64,000 bases of DNA, from contig DDIM01000015.1 of NCBI GenBank assembly GCA_002338525.1, positions 1 through 64,000 of the forward strand, in the 5' to 3' direction. The position numbers and the translations under genes are program-made. The DNA comes from Micavibrio sp. UBA1850. GTDB taxonomy: Bacteria; Pseudomonadota; Alphaproteobacteria; Micavibrionales; Micavibrionaceae. Below are positions 37,051 through 47,120 of this stretch, piece after piece (positions within the stretch are counted from its first letter, which is position 1; each line of letters begins with the position of its first letter). The notes beneath the pieces are model-generated. The model was not told the origin of the DNA, searched no databases, and was given only the letters and a program-made list of their open reading frames with translations.

Positions 37051-38573
37051 AACAGAGAACTAAGAAATGCGCTATATACACACGAAAATCAACTGATGAA
37101 GGGTTGGATCAAGAATTCAACACACTTGATGCACAACGCGAAGCTTGCGAGGCCTATATCACAAGTCAGAAAGCTGACGGCTGGAAAGTGCTAAATGATC
37201 AATATAATGATGGTGGGTTTTCCGGGGGATCATTAAAGCGCCCTGCCCTTAGTCAAATGTTAGATGATATCAAAGCAGGGAAGATTGATATTATCGTCGT
37301 ATATAAAATCGACCGTCTCACACGATCATTGATGGACTTTGCAAAGCTAGTAGAAATCTTTGATGAACATCACGTTACATTTGTGAGTGTCACTCAAAGC
37401 TTTAACACCACGACATCTATGGGGCGTCTTACCCTTAACGTCCTCCTATCATTCGCTCAGTTTGAACGAGAAGTCACTGGGGAGCGTATTCGAGACAAAA
37501 TCGCCGCGAGCAAAAAGAAAGGAATGTGGATGGGGGGCATTCCACCACTTGGATATAAATGTGAAGATAGGAAACTTCTCATCAACAACATAGAAAGAAA
37601 AACTATTGAATTTATATTTAACCATTATTTAGAATACGGTTCGGTTAGGAAATTAAAAGAAGGATTGGATGACAAAGGCCACAAAACGCCAAAACGAGAA
37701 ACACAAAAAGGACGTATATATGGAGACTGTTTATTCAGCAGAGGAAATATTTACAGAATTTTGAACAACCCACTTTATGCCGGAAAGATACAGCACAAAG
37801 ATAAAATCTACGACGGGTTACATGAGGCTATTATTTCCGAAGATCAATTTCATGAAGCCCAAGACAAAATGGCCCTTCAGAAAACAGAACGAAGAATAAA
37901 ACTTAAAAACAGCAAAAACCTATTGATTGGAAAGCTATTTGACTGTGATGGAACAATCTACAGCCCATCCCACACATCAAAGAAAGGGAAAAAGTACCGC
38001 TACTATATCAGCCAGAATTTACTTCAATATAAAGACCACCCGAAGGGGGTGATTGCCCGCCTTCCCGCTCATGAAATTGAAAAAACCATATTCAATGTTA
38101 CAGATCAATGGGTCACTGAAAACATTCACACGATATTCCCTGAATGTAGCGACCACACACTAAATTACATCAAGAATACAAATATCAAAATAACAGAAAA
38201 CCTTATAGAAAAAGCAATTATTTGTGAGAGCAAAATCAATATTCATATCAACTTAGAAAAACTCTCATTATGGATGGCAGAAGATCATACAATTCATTTA
38301 GGCTCGCCCACCTTCCCAGAACATATTATAGAGATCCCCTTTCACCCCCGCATTATTAATAATGGTGCAATCATCGTTGAAAGCCCAAACACAAAGGACA
38401 ATGATCCACTTGACTTACCCAAGGACAAATTGAAAAATGTTGTTCAGGGTATCGTCTGGCGTGATGAACATTTCTCTGGAATGACACTCAAAGACATCGC
38501 AAAACGCGGCGGCCATGGTGAAAACTACGTCAACCGCTGTATACAAGATAGCTTCACATTCTTAAGCCAATAA
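37047..38573 (+). CDS. Large serine recombinase
   Basis: A 508-residue serine recombinase. The resolvase domain has the catalytic Ser near residue 14 (AIYTRKSTDEGLDQEFNTLDAQREACEAYI), and the Arg-bearing IVVYKIDRLTRS (about 80-92) and FEREVTGERIRDKI motifs. A recombinase domain (about 180-280) and a zinc-ribbon-like segment (LLIGKLFDCDGTIYSPSHTSKKGKKYRYYIS) follow. The zinc-ribbon cysteines are mostly absent, as in related alphaproteobacterial members. It is the last gene before the tRNA-Ser gene and is the probable integrase of this module. Confidence 0.93.
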   Translation: MKQRTKKCAIYTRKSTDEGLDQEFNTLDAQREACEAYITSQKADGWKVLNDQYNDGGFSGGSLKRPALSQMLDDIKAGKIDIIVVYKIDRLTRSLMDFAKLVEIFDEHHVTFVSVTQSFNTTTSMGRLTLNVLLSFAQFEREVTGERIRDKIAASKKKGMWMGGIPPLGYKCEDRKLLINNIERKTIEFIFNHYLEYGSVRKLKEGLDDKGHKTPKRETQKGRIYGDCLFSRGNIYRILNNPLYAGKIQHKDKIYDGLHEAIISEDQFHEAQDKMALQKTERRIKLKNSKNLLIGKLFDCDGTIYSPSHTSKKGKKYRYYISQNLLQYKDHPKGVIARLPAHEIEKTIFNVTDQWVTENIHTIFPECSDHTLNYIKNTNIKITENLIEKAIICESKINIHINLEKLSLWMAEDHTIHLGSPTFPEHIIEIPFHPRIINNGAIIVESPNTKDNDPLDLPKDKLKNVVQGIVWRDEHFSGMTLKDIAKRGGHGENYVNRCIQDSFTFLSQ

Positions 38574-38875
38574 CTCCCTGCCCTTTCCCTGTTAATTTTG
38601 AACATTACCGCCCAAAAACCTAAGTAATCTCTTCCTTGCAGAGACTTTTCGTCAATTTTAATCTTAAAAATAAAAAATATTCCTTGTTAATTCCCTGTTT
38701 AACAGGGAATCCATATCTCGACAGACCGACGTCTCCGCAGTAGAGACTTCTCCCCTATTTTGGTTCGAATTCGTAAAATCTCTGGGAAGGTCGTGAGATC
38801 ACAATCACGCAAAGCCCGCACATTGCGGGGCATAGGACATCATATTCTCTGATATTTGAAAAACTCTAGACTTGA
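38574..38875. other. Hairpin-rich gap between recombinase and tRNA-Ser (possible attachment region)
   Basis: About 300 bp without a gene. It contains four perfect inverted repeats: TTCCCTG/CAGGGAA (38691-38709), GTCTC/GAGAC (about 38731-38747), CGTGA/TCACG (about 38792-38809) and GCCCGCA/TGCGGGGC (38814-38831). The word TCCCTGTTAATT, or a near-copy of it, occurs more than once (about 38585 and 38681). Such TTCCCTGTT-rich stretches are seen next to this recombinase type. No second copy of the tRNA end was found in the window, so attL is not identified. Confidence 0.45.
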
Positions 38876-38966
38876 TGGCGGTGCCGGAGGGATTCGAACC
38901 CTCGGTACGCTATAAACGTACACACGCTTTCCAAGCGTGCGCCTTAAGCCACTCGGCCACAGCACC
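38876..38966 (-). tRNA. tRNA-Ser(GGA)
   Basis: Read on the minus strand from 38966: acceptor GGTGCTG pairs with CGGCACC. The D arm is GGCCGAGTGGC, the anticodon stem CACGC/GCGTG encloses the loop TTGGAAA (anticodon GGA), a long variable arm (GTACG/CGTAC) is present and the T arm contains GGTTCGAATCC. The 3' CCA is encoded (38878-38876). Its 3' end faces the recombinase module. Confidence 0.95.
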
Positions 38967-39109
38967 CTATTCCATCAATATAATTGACACTTATATCTAC
39001 TGATCTTGTGCAGAATATCAAGACAAAGATTTAATCAGAGGCTTTTTTCATTTGAAAAAGGTGATATCATAATTCCCAACGAACATAATTTGTACCACAA
39101 GGACGCGTC

Positions 39110-39502
39110 ATGAAGGCCATCATCATTTTAACTATCGTACTTTCCGTTTCTATTTTGGGGCATGATGCTTGGGTTGCCTATGACAAAAATCTGGATTTTG
39201 CCCTTAGTGATTTTGGCTGGATGATCTCTACGTATGTTCCACAAGCAGAAGAATATATTATAGAGACATTATCTGCGGATGATCAGGCACGATATGTTGC
39301 GCCCGTTTTTCAGCTTGAGACAATTTGGGTTATCCTTATTTTAATGGGTGTTTTCTTTTCCATCGCCTTTTTAGCAAACGTGTCAGAAAACCTTGAGGGG
39401 CTAAGAGGCACCAAGTTCTTTTCAAAAAAGAAGAAAAGCAACGCCGGCCAAAGCTTGAAAAAGCGTGACCGTAACAATGCGACAAAATATAAGCGCAAAT
39501 AA
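39110..39502 (+). CDS. Small membrane protein, unknown function
   Basis: A 130-residue protein with an N-terminal hydrophobic helix (IIILTIVLSVSILG) and a second near residues 71-90 (TIWVILILMGVFFSIAFLA), ending in a very basic tail (KKKKSNAGQSLKKRDRNNATKYKRK). It probably spans the inner membrane twice with a cytosolic basic tail. No family recognised. It is convergent with the hydrolase gene downstream. Confidence 0.6.
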   Translation: MKAIIILTIVLSVSILGHDAWVAYDKNLDFALSDFGWMISTYVPQAEEYIIETLSADDQARYVAPVFQLETIWVILILMGVFFSIAFLANVSENLEGLRGTKFFSKKKKSNAGQSLKKRDRNNATKYKRK

Positions 39503-39515
39503 GTCTTTGCTTTGT

Positions 39516-40271
39516 TTAAGCTAAGGCTTCAATGCTTTGTGCAAGCAAGGCAAGGTCCTGTGGACGAGAGACGCTGTGATCACCATCTTTCAAAAGTTTT
39601 AAAACAACGTGATCGGTTTTTAAACAATCTTGAATTTGTAATGATTTTTCCCAACTCACAACCGTATCTTTTTGACTATGTATTAGATGAACAGGGCATG
39701 TAATATCGATTTGAGCATGTAAAAGGCTCAAAGCCTCTCCCTCTTCAATCAATTGCTTTGTCACGCGGTATGGCTCGTCACTATAATCATTGGGAAGCTC
39801 TACATATCCGTTTAAATCCAAATCGGCCTTCATATCATCTGAAAACTCGTTGACCATATCTCTTGTAAAATCTGGTGCAGGTGCAATGCCAATCATCCCC
39901 TTTACTTGAGTGCCCAGCGCAAGGGCACATAAAAGGGCGATCCATCCGCCCATAGACGAGCCTATCAAGATAATGTCGCGGTCTTTGATGCAGTGCGAAA
40001 TAATGGCTTTTGCATCTTTTGTCCAACTGCCAATTGTCCCGTCCTCAAACAAACCTTCAGAGCGTCCATGCCCAGCATAGTCAAAACGTAGAGAGCCATA
40101 GCCTTTTTGTGCAGCAAAATCCTCGATGAATTGTGCTTTTGTTCCTTGCATGTCAGATTTGTAGCCTCCACAAAAAACAATCACAGGCTTGTCTAAATCG
40201 CCCTCACAGTACATATAAGCAAGCTTTGTTTGATTTTTATTGTGGTCAACTATGTGCATTTTGATTGTCAT
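39516..40271 (-). CDS. Alpha/beta-hydrolase family protein
   Basis: A 251-residue serine hydrolase. The elbow GSSMGGW has the nucleophile near residue 105. FCGGYKSDMQGTKAQF forms the oxyanion region. An Asp in HSQKDTVV and a terminal His in KDGDHSVSRP complete the triad. The size and GYKSDM(Q/T)GTKA motif match small bacterial 'alpha/beta hydrolase' esterases close to mammalian ABHD10-like proteins. Substrate unknown. Confidence 0.85.
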   Translation of the reverse strand: MTIKMHIVDHNKNQTKLAYMYCEGDLDKPVIVFCGGYKSDMQGTKAQFIEDFAAQKGYGSLRFDYAGHGRSEGLFEDGTIGSWTKDAKAIISHCIKDRDIILIGSSMGGWIALLCALALGTQVKGMIGIAPAPDFTRDMVNEFSDDMKADLDLNGYVELPNDYSDEPYRVTKQLIEEGEALSLLHAQIDITCPVHLIHSQKDTVVSWEKSLQIQDCLKTDHVVLKLLKDGDHSVSRPQDLALLAQSIEALA

Positions 40272-40337
40272 GTTTTAACTCCTCTATAAAATGGTGTAGA
40301 AGTTCGTATAACAAATTTCAAGGATCTATTGATAATC

Positions 40338-41477
40338 ATGCCCAACCGTCCCCCTCCTGTCGTCATGCAAATCATCCCTACTCTTGGTACGGGCGGTGCC
40401 GAGCAAGGATGCATTGACGTTGCGGATGCATTGGTTAAAGCGGGCGCGAAGGCGATTGTCGTGTCACATGGGGGCACACGATTACACGAACTACAACGTG
40501 TAGGCGCCTTACATATTGACCTACCCGTGCATTCAAAAAACCCATATACTATATGGCGCAACATTTACCGTATTCGTCGAATCGTAAAAGACCATGGCGT
40601 TGATATAATTCATGTAAGATCTCGCGCACCCGCATGGAGCGCATATAAGGCATGCGAGACGTCTAAGGCGCGATACATGACAACGTGCCACAACGCATAT
40701 AATTTTCACAATTCTGCAAAAAAGTTTTACAATTCGGCCATGACAAAAGGCGAGCGTGTTATCGCCATTTCTAACTATGTTGCTCAATATATGCATGAAC
40801 ATTTTGGTTTGACCGAGCAAACGCTTCGCCTCATTCCACGAGGCATTCCAATGGACAGGTTTCATCCTACCCTTGTAAGCCCTGAACGCTTGGTTAAGTT
40901 GACACGCGCATGGCGTATTCCAGAGGGAAAAAATGTTGTGATGTTGCCGGGACGCTTGGCAAGATGGAAAGGACACAGCGACTTTATCGAGGCGCTTGCG
41001 CTGATAAAACGTAAAGACGTCTTCGGCCTTATTATAGGCCCAGATAAAGGACATACTGACTACCGTGCAGAGCTTGAGGCGCTTATCAGAGAAAAAGGGT
41101 TAGAAAGCCAAATTCGTATGGTTGACCAGTGCGATGATATGCCAGCCGCGTACATGATCTCCAGCGTTGTTGTGAGTGCATCAACAAGCCCTGAGGGGTT
41201 TGGGCGTATCCCTGTTGAAGCACAAGCGATGGGCCGTCCTGTCATTGCAACCAATCATGGTGGTGCGATGGAGACAGTCATACATGGTGAGACCGGCTGG
41301 CTTGTCCCTCCTCACAGCCCGAAACGAATTGCACAAGCCATTGAAGATGCATTAAACCTTACACCGGTAGAACGTTCAGGGCTTGCCACACGCGCGATGC
41401 ATCATGTTGCTGAAAACTTCACAAAAGAATTAATGACACATCGTACACTTGATGTTTATGCGGAGCTTTTATCCTAA
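40338..41477 (+). CDS. GT4-family glycosyltransferase
   Basis: A 379-residue GT-B glycosyltransferase. The N-terminal half has [22 protein letters not shown]. The C-terminal half has [19 protein letters not shown], then [33 protein letters not shown] with the EX7E-type donor site. It probably builds lipopolysaccharide or another surface glycan. I prefer ATG 40338; a TTG at 40329 sits closer to the AAGGA (40320-40324) and cannot be excluded. No other glycan genes are adjacent. Confidence 0.85.
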   Translation: MPNRPPPVVMQIIPTLGTGGAEQGCIDVADALVKAGAKAIVVSHGGTRLHELQRVGALHIDLPVHSKNPYTIWRNIYRIRRIVKDHGVDIIHVRSRAPAWSAYKACETSKARYMTTCHNAYNFHNSAKKFYNSAMTKGERVIAISNYVAQYMHEHFGLTEQTLRLIPRGIPMDRFHPTLVSPERLVKLTRAWRIPEGKNVVMLPGRLARWKGHSDFIEALALIKRKDVFGLIIGPDKGHTDYRAELEALIREKGLESQIRMVDQCDDMPAAYMISSVVVSASTSPEGFGRIPVEAQAMGRPVIATNHGGAMETVIHGETGWLVPPHSPKRIAQAIEDALNLTPVERSGLATRAMHHVAENFTKELMTHRTLDVYAELLS

Positions 41478-42163
41478 AGCGCTGCTTTTTCTTCTTGTTC
41501 GTTGATATACCACTCCGCAGTCCAAGACCATAATGTTTCCAACTCTTTGTTGTATAAATGAATAGAAGCAATACGCCCCAGCATTAACCAAAAATCATCG
41601 TTATAGATCTGTGCCTTTTCTTGCGCATCAACGCGGTGGGGACGCACTTTTAAGACCATATACGTTTTGCCCTTTGCCGATATTTTGTTTCGAATATAGG
41701 CGGCCTCTAAATGTCCAAGCGGTATAAACTTTAATAAATCAATGTTTTGCGCGATAACCGCATAGTTTTGCTCCATAAACTCATAGGGGAAAAACAAAGG
41801 CCCATCGGCGGAAAAATCAAGATTTAACCCGACCTTAGGCGCATCAGTTACATTGGAATGAATATAGGTGCGAATGACAATGTCTGATTGTTTTGGGTCG
41901 ACTGCATTATATTCGATTTCCAAATCAGCCTTGGATTGTTTGAGAACGGCATCTTTACGCATATCAACGGCCGTTGCGTATTCTTGTGTTTGCTTAGCCC
42001 ACGCCTCATAGTCAATGGGTTGTTCCGCCATTTTATGAAATAACAGCGCTACATCTTTGGCACTTGTTGCTCTTTCAAGTAATTGTGCTTTACTTGGCGC
42101 AGCTATGCCCCATGTAACAAAAAGAGTTAAAATAGTAAGTTTAATGATTTGAGACGAACGCAT
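41474..42163 (-). CDS. Exported protein of unknown function
   Basis: A 229-residue protein with a signal peptide (about residues 1-26, ending APSKAQ). A mixed alpha/beta mature domain follows ([68 protein letters not shown]). I suspect a DUF4852-like family but cannot confirm it. Its stop codon overlaps the stop of the convergent glycosyltransferase gene. Confidence 0.6.
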   Translation of the reverse strand: MRSSQIIKLTILTLFVTWGIAAPSKAQLLERATSAKDVALLFHKMAEQPIDYEAWAKQTQEYATAVDMRKDAVLKQSKADLEIEYNAVDPKQSDIVIRTYIHSNVTDAPKVGLNLDFSADGPLFFPYEFMEQNYAVIAQNIDLLKFIPLGHLEAAYIRNKISAKGKTYMVLKVRPHRVDAQEKAQIYNDDFWLMLGRIASIHLYNKELETLWSWTAEWYINEQEEKAAL

Positions 42164-42261
42164 AATTTATTTTTATCTATGTTTTCTTTATTATTATACT
42201 ACCCTATTGAACGGATATCAAAAAGACTATAGTGCGCATTGAAACAAAAAAGCAAAACTAG

Positions 42262-42765
42262 ATGACAGAAGACGACGATACATTGTGGAAGATTATGACG
42301 GAAGATGTAACACCTCTAGAGGATCGTCAAATTCCTTTGCGTAAAACAACGCGGCCTGCCCGTACAAAAAAACCACAGCATGTACATGTTAAATCGCATA
42401 ATAAAGCCCATGAGCTGGTGCATTCATCATCACCCTATCATGAAAAACCACCTGCCCCGCTTGATAAAAACACGGCCTCGAAACTTCGAAAAGGTCAAAT
42501 TAAAATTGAGGGACGCCTTGACCTTCATGGCATGAGCTTGGATCAAGCGCACACACGTCTCACGCCATTTATTATGGATGCGTATTATAACAAAAAAAGA
42601 TGCGTAATCGTCGTGACAGGTAAGGGCTTGGGGATTTTGCAGCGTAATGTTCCATTGTGGCTTGAGCAACAGCCTCTTAAACAAGTTATCATGAAAACAA
42701 GCCGCGCTCATGCCAAGCATGGCGGTGACGGCGCACTCTACGTCTATTTAAGGAAAACACTATGA
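42262..42765 (+). CDS. Smr-domain protein
   Basis: A 167-residue protein. The C-terminal 85 residues are an Smr (small MutS-related) domain: GRLDLHGMSLDQAHTRLTPFIMDAYYNKKRCVIVVTGKGLG and HGGDGALYVYLRK. The N-terminal half is charged and disordered. Smr domains have DNA- or RNA-nicking activity; this stand-alone form is common in alphaproteobacteria. It overlaps the next gene by ATGA. Confidence 0.85.
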   Translation: MTEDDDTLWKIMTEDVTPLEDRQIPLRKTTRPARTKKPQHVHVKSHNKAHELVHSSSPYHEKPPAPLDKNTASKLRKGQIKIEGRLDLHGMSLDQAHTRLTPFIMDAYYNKKRCVIVVTGKGLGILQRNVPLWLEQQPLKQVIMKTSRAHAKHGGDGALYVYLRKTL

Positions 42766-43025
42766 AGCAATTATACGTTGCACTGAACTCGACCGAGGCG
42801 CATATCATCTCTCATCTGCTTCAAAATGATGGCATAGATGCTCGTGTTCAGGGCGATTACTTGCAAGGCGCCGTCGGGGGGCTACCCACAACGGGACATA
42901 TTCGGGTTGTTGTCCCCGATGAGGATTATGAGCGCGCGCAACATGTCTTAAAAGAATTTCAAGAGGCCAATATGCGCGTAGCAGTTGAAGACGTGCATGA
43001 GAGCGAGCACGAAGACAACTATTAA
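42762..43025 (+). CDS. DUF2007-type small protein
   Basis: An 87-residue protein with the DUF2007 'putative signal-transducing protein' pattern (LNSTEAHIISHLLQNDGIDARVQGDYLQGAVGGLPTTGHIRVVVPDEDYERAQHVLKEF). It is translated from an ATG that overlaps the smr stop. Its role is unknown; the family contributes a small alpha/beta domain. Confidence 0.8.
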   Translation: MKQLYVALNSTEAHIISHLLQNDGIDARVQGDYLQGAVGGLPTTGHIRVVVPDEDYERAQHVLKEFQEANMRVAVEDVHESEHEDNY

Positions 43026-43048
43026 GACAGCCATGAAGATGAGCCGCG

Positions 43049-44086
43049 TTAAAAGATATCGAGCGCCTTTTTAAGTGTGCGTGTCACCGTCTCTCCCTCA
43101 ATATCACGAGAGACGATCATCTCAGCTATGTATGTTCCGCGCGTCCATCCCGTTTGAGGCTTGCGTTTGCCTATAAAATAATACTGGCGTGCTTTTATTT
43201 CATCCTGCGTAATGTCTTGTGATGTCAGCACCTCTCCATTGGGATCTTTAAATGACATATGAATTTTATCCCCTGGCTTTGCTCCAAAATATACGCCCCA
43301 AAATGAAAGAATATCACTGTCCTTATTTGCGAATGGCTCTTTAATACCGCGTGATATTTCGGAAAAAACAGGACGCCCTCCAATAAAGCCGCCATCATAT
43401 AATGCAAATGGCTCATATTTAACTGTCTTTTCTCTCCATAACGGCGCCACCGTTTCAAGGCCACAACCTTCATATTGTTTTTGCCCCGTGAACGGATCAA
43501 CATGTTCTCCATTATGAAGTAACGATAGGTGAATGTGCGGATGTGCGCTTATTCCAGATAAACCGACCTTGGCAATATTTTGGCCTCGGCGCACTTTATC
43601 CTCGGGCTTCACGCTGATGCTACCCTGCTTTAGATGGCAATATTGTGACAGCCAGCCTTCACCATGGTCGATAATAATCCCGTTTCCGCACTCTTTTCGT
43701 GCTTGGCGTAATTCATCCATTTCATCATCGTTGCGAAATCCATCTGCCTCACCATCGCGGAGGCGTAAAACAGTACCAGAGGCAACAGCACGAACATCAA
43801 CACCGGCCTCAACCTCTTCAAAAGATCGTATGGCAATGTCTGTTCCCTTATGCCCTTCGTAAGACCGTTTATTACAGGTAAAGTCACGGGCAACACCTGT
43901 GTCTGGGTCTACATCAACATAGTTCATAAACCAGCAATCTTGTCCCAATTCGCAATTGATAGGCAAATCAAACTTCATTTGTTTATCTTGCGCTAACGCA
44001 GGTATTCGCGTAATTTCCAAAAAGAAAATTGCCCAAATCAAAAATATTATTGATTTTTTATTTTTTAATATGTAAAGTTTGTTCAT
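43049..44086 (-). CDS. M23-family (LytM-type) metallopeptidase, exported
   Basis: A 345-residue protein with a signal peptide or anchor (hydrophobic about residues 11-30, cleavage near ALAQ). It has a peptidoglycan-hydrolase M23 domain with zinc ligands in GHKGTDIAI (His79, Asp83) and HPHIHLS (His182-His186). A C-terminal beta domain follows. It probably cleaves cell-wall cross-links in the periplasm. Its start codon CAT/ATG overlaps that of the divergent gene at 44085. Confidence 0.85.
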   Translation of the reverse strand: MNKLYILKNKKSIIFLIWAIFFLEITRIPALAQDKQMKFDLPINCELGQDCWFMNYVDVDPDTGVARDFTCNKRSYEGHKGTDIAIRSFEEVEAGVDVRAVASGTVLRLRDGEADGFRNDDEMDELRQARKECGNGIIIDHGEGWLSQYCHLKQGSISVKPEDKVRRGQNIAKVGLSGISAHPHIHLSLLHNGEHVDPFTGQKQYEGCGLETVAPLWREKTVKYEPFALYDGGFIGGRPVFSEISRGIKEPFANKDSDILSFWGVYFGAKPGDKIHMSFKDPNGEVLTSQDITQDEIKARQYYFIGKRKPQTGWTRGTYIAEMIVSRDIEGETVTRTLKKALDIF

Positions 44087-45182
44087 GTTTAAAGCTCATT
44101 TCGATGGAAAAGATATTTCACCTCAAGAGTATATTGAGGCGGTACATAAAGGCAAGCTTCAATGCCCTTGTACAAAATGCCGTGACGATGAACGATTTAA
44201 TCCAGAAATGAGATTTGTTCGCGAAGTGAGCTGTATTGATGGTGGCGAAGGCCTGCAATACTCGAACGGCTTGAAAACTGTTGCGCGTCTTGCTCATTTC
44301 ACAACAATGCCAAAACAACCCCACCACCCAGATTGTGATGCACACATCGAACATGGGTCGGTACATGTTAAGATTGACCACGCGTTAAAAAATAAGAAAC
44401 ATATTTTATTCAATCTCAATCATTTGCCAAAATATTTCAGGCATCAGTTTAACCTCCAAGTTAAAGAGCCTCGCCCTGATCTCATTAGCGCAATGGAGTG
44501 GAAAAAAGTTCATGATTACAGGCCCGTATCAGTAAATGATACGCAAGACCTTATTGACGCCGTAGATCGCACTGTTTCAAAACAAGGTCAATCAGCAACA
44601 CAAAAGCTTTACGTTCATTGGGGCCCACATGTAATGGCGTGGGATAATTTTGATTGTCGCAATAAACCAGACATGCTGGAAAGCATATATAAATCAATGA
44701 TCCACTGCGCTAAAAAGTACGCGCGCCCCCTTTCTGGTGAAACGCACCCGCCCTATTCTGGCGAGCACCAATTTTACAATGACTTTCCACGCCTTATTAC
44801 TTTGGAGTGTTTGCAATCATTTAACACAAGCGCGTTTCAAGGCGTGCGCGGTGAAGAACAGCACATCACACTTGGAAAAGGGCGCGACCGTAAAAAATGG
44901 TATCCTCTTGTACCAGCCATTGAGGCAAAAAGAGAACGCGTTCACGAGATTTTACAAGACGCCCAGAGCTGTAATGTTATAGGGCCACTGCGTATTCATT
45001 TTTTCAGAGAACTCAACGCTTATAATCAAGATAGACCGGCTGTGCTTGGCGTACACGTTTCCAACACACCTCAGGTCGGCGTCATAAAGCCGTCTGACTT
45101 GTCACTACCAATCTTACATGATATTGGCGGCCAAGTTGGTTGGGACTTTGAACGGTTTGATAAACAGCTTAAGGCAGGCTAA
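44085..45182 (+). CDS. Unknown protein with a Cys/His-rich N-terminus
   Basis: A 365-residue protein. Near the N-terminus are CPCTKC (about residues 26-31) and HHPDCDAHIEHG (about 77-88), which may bind zinc. The remainder is a mixed domain with many His and Trp residues (VHWGPHVMAWDNFDCRNKPDM). No family recognised. The start ATG 44085 shares CATG with the divergent M23 peptidase start, and neither gene has an obvious ribosome binding site outside the other. The true starts may differ. Confidence 0.5.
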   Translation: MFKAHFDGKDISPQEYIEAVHKGKLQCPCTKCRDDERFNPEMRFVREVSCIDGGEGLQYSNGLKTVARLAHFTTMPKQPHHPDCDAHIEHGSVHVKIDHALKNKKHILFNLNHLPKYFRHQFNLQVKEPRPDLISAMEWKKVHDYRPVSVNDTQDLIDAVDRTVSKQGQSATQKLYVHWGPHVMAWDNFDCRNKPDMLESIYKSMIHCAKKYARPLSGETHPPYSGEHQFYNDFPRLITLECLQSFNTSAFQGVRGEEQHITLGKGRDRKKWYPLVPAIEAKRERVHEILQDAQSCNVIGPLRIHFFRELNAYNQDRPAVLGVHVSNTPQVGVIKPSDLSLPILHDIGGQVGWDFERFDKQLKAG

Positions 45183-45382
45183 CCCCTGCCCCTTGTTACC
45201 CATATACACGCCCTGATTTTGCGCATAAGGGCGCATGAGATCAGCACCTTAAAAGGTTATAACATTAAAGCTTTAGGCCTCAACAGCGTTGCTTTAGGCG
45301 TTAAGTATTATAGAGTTACTTGACATATACTCTTTCCAGTGCTAATAAAAGTCTTCACAGAAAAAATTGAGGAGCCACCCGC

Positions 45383-45772
45383 ATGAGCTGGAAGCTAAAT
45401 AAAGAATTTCATACTGTAACCCATAAAAACTTCGAGGAATTGTACACCAAGTTTCTCGTAGAGTGTTACGCCAATAATGGCAATGATGTTTCTGTATCTA
45501 TTGAGGCATTATCAAAGCCGAAAGCAACAGCCCCTATTGATGCACCATGTGGAGTGAGCCGTAAAATTCACGCCGTAAATCAGCAAAACACAATTGCAAG
45601 CGTTAAAAACTTTGATAGCCTAAGTGAGACTACATGGTCACAGGCAGCCTATATAGGTGTAAATGCCAGAAACGAACAAGGTCAACTTGTTGGTCAGATT
45701 GAACTTAAATCCAAATCAGATTCAGAGTTCTTCACCCCTATCACGATATCAGTAAAAGATCTTACAAGATAA
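45383..45772 (+). CDS. Hypothetical protein
   Basis: A 129-residue protein, mixed strands and helices ([43 protein letters not shown]...), with a good GAGGAG site (45369-45374) before the ATG. No family recognised. It ends inside the 3' end of hslU (11-bp convergent overlap). Confidence 0.55.
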   Translation: MSWKLNKEFHTVTHKNFEELYTKFLVECYANNGNDVSVSIEALSKPKATAPIDAPCGVSRKIHAVNQQNTIASVKNFDSLSETTWSQAAYIGVNARNEQGQLVGQIELKSKSDSEFFTPITISVKDLTR

Positions 45773-47090
45773 ACTTACTTAGATCCGCTGTGCCAGTGAG
45801 GTCCGTTACCTGATTACGCACATAATCTGCGTCAATGGTGATTGTCTCACCTGATTTATCGGGTGCGGTAAAACTGATATCATCTAATAACTTTTCCATG
45901 ACCGTCAACAAACGACGCGCGCCGATGTTTTCGACCTTTTCGTTAACATCAAACGAGATTTTAGCAATCTCGTCTATCGCGCTGTCATCAAACGATAATG
46001 TTACACCTTCTGTTGCCATTAGGGCTGTATATTGTTTGATCAAACACGCATCTGTTTCCGTCAATATACGTTTGAAATCCTCTTCCGTTAATGGTCGAAG
46101 CTCAACTCGTATGGGGAGACGCCCCTGAAGCTCAGCAAGCAAATCAGATGGCTTTGCGTAGTGAAATGCTCCGCTGGCAATAAACAGAATGTGATCTGTT
46201 TTCACAATGCCGTGTTTAGTCGTGACGGTTGTACCTTCAATTAATGGCAATAGGTCACGTTGCACGCCTTCACGGCTTACATCCCCGCCACGCGCATTCG
46301 TGTTATGTGCAATTTTGTCAATTTCATCAAGGAAGACGATACCGTTTTGTTGAACAAGTTCCAGCGCATTTGAGATAACCTTGTCCTCATCCAAAAGCTT
46401 GTCAGATTCTTCCGCAATAAGAATGTCATATGACTGCTCAACAGACATTTTCTTTTTCTTAGTTTTTGGTCCCATTGCATTGCCCATCATGTCACCGATA
46501 CTCATCATACCCACTGATGCGCCGGGCATACCGGGGATTTCAATACTTGGGAAAGGGCTTGCCGTGTCAGCAACCTCAATTTCAATTTCTTTATCGTTAA
46601 GCGCGCCCTCACGAAGCTTTTTACGAAATGATTGTCGGGTCGCCTCACCGGCTTCTTTGCCGACCAATGCGTCAATCACACGATTTTCAGCGGCTTCTTC
46701 TGCTTTAACCTTTACTGTTTCACGCATAGATTCACGTGTCATGTGTACAGAGGCTTCCGTCAAATCACGAATGATCGATTCAACATCCTTTCCAACATAC
46801 CCCACTTCCGTAAATTTAGTCGCCTCAACTTTAACAAATGGAGCATTAGCAAGTTTTGCCAGACGGCGGGCAATTTCAGTTTTACCAACACCTGTGGGCC
46901 CCACCATCAAGATGTTTTTAGGATAGACCTCTTCTTGCATCTCCTTGTCAAGTTGCATACGGCGCCAACGATTTCTTAATGCAATCGATACGGCTCGTTT
47001 AGCATCTGATTGACCAATAATAAATCGATCCAACTCAGACACGGTTTCCTTAGGTAGAAAAGAGACAGCCTTAAATACAGAATTTTCCAT
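45762..47090 (-). CDS. hslU: ATP-dependent protease ATPase subunit HslU
   Basis: A 442-residue AAA+ unfoldase. Walker A GPTGVGKT is at residues 64-71, Walker B VFLDEIDK near 253, and the I-domain lies between them ([24 protein letters not shown]). The C-terminus LSKFIL is the HslV-docking tail. It unfolds substrates and feeds them to HslV. It lies 30 bp downstream of hslV in the same operon. Confidence 0.96.
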   Translation of the reverse strand: MENSVFKAVSFLPKETVSELDRFIIGQSDAKRAVSIALRNRWRRMQLDKEMQEEVYPKNILMVGPTGVGKTEIARRLAKLANAPFVKVEATKFTEVGYVGKDVESIIRDLTEASVHMTRESMRETVKVKAEEAAENRVIDALVGKEAGEATRQSFRKKLREGALNDKEIEIEVADTASPFPSIEIPGMPGASVGMMSIGDMMGNAMGPKTKKKKMSVEQSYDILIAEESDKLLDEDKVISNALELVQQNGIVFLDEIDKIAHNTNARGGDVSREGVQRDLLPLIEGTTVTTKHGIVKTDHILFIASGAFHYAKPSDLLAELQGRLPIRVELRPLTEEDFKRILTETDACLIKQYTALMATEGVTLSFDDSAIDEIAKISFDVNEKVENIGARRLLTVMEKLLDDISFTAPDKSGETITIDADYVRNQVTDLTGTADLSKFIL

Positions 47091-47120
47091 TACTTTATAT
47101 TTTCTTATTTTCTTCGTTTG

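Noticed and set aside
38755..38790. tRNA-like GGTTCGAATTC between recombinase and tRNA-Ser
   Set aside because: It cannot be extended to a cloverleaf on either strand and does not match the tRNA-Ser end beyond the common TTCGAA core.
41474..41477. Overlap of the glycosyltransferase and convergent gene stops as a regulatory feature
   Set aside because: Overlapping stop codons of convergent genes are common in compact genomes, and no terminator-like structure is evident.
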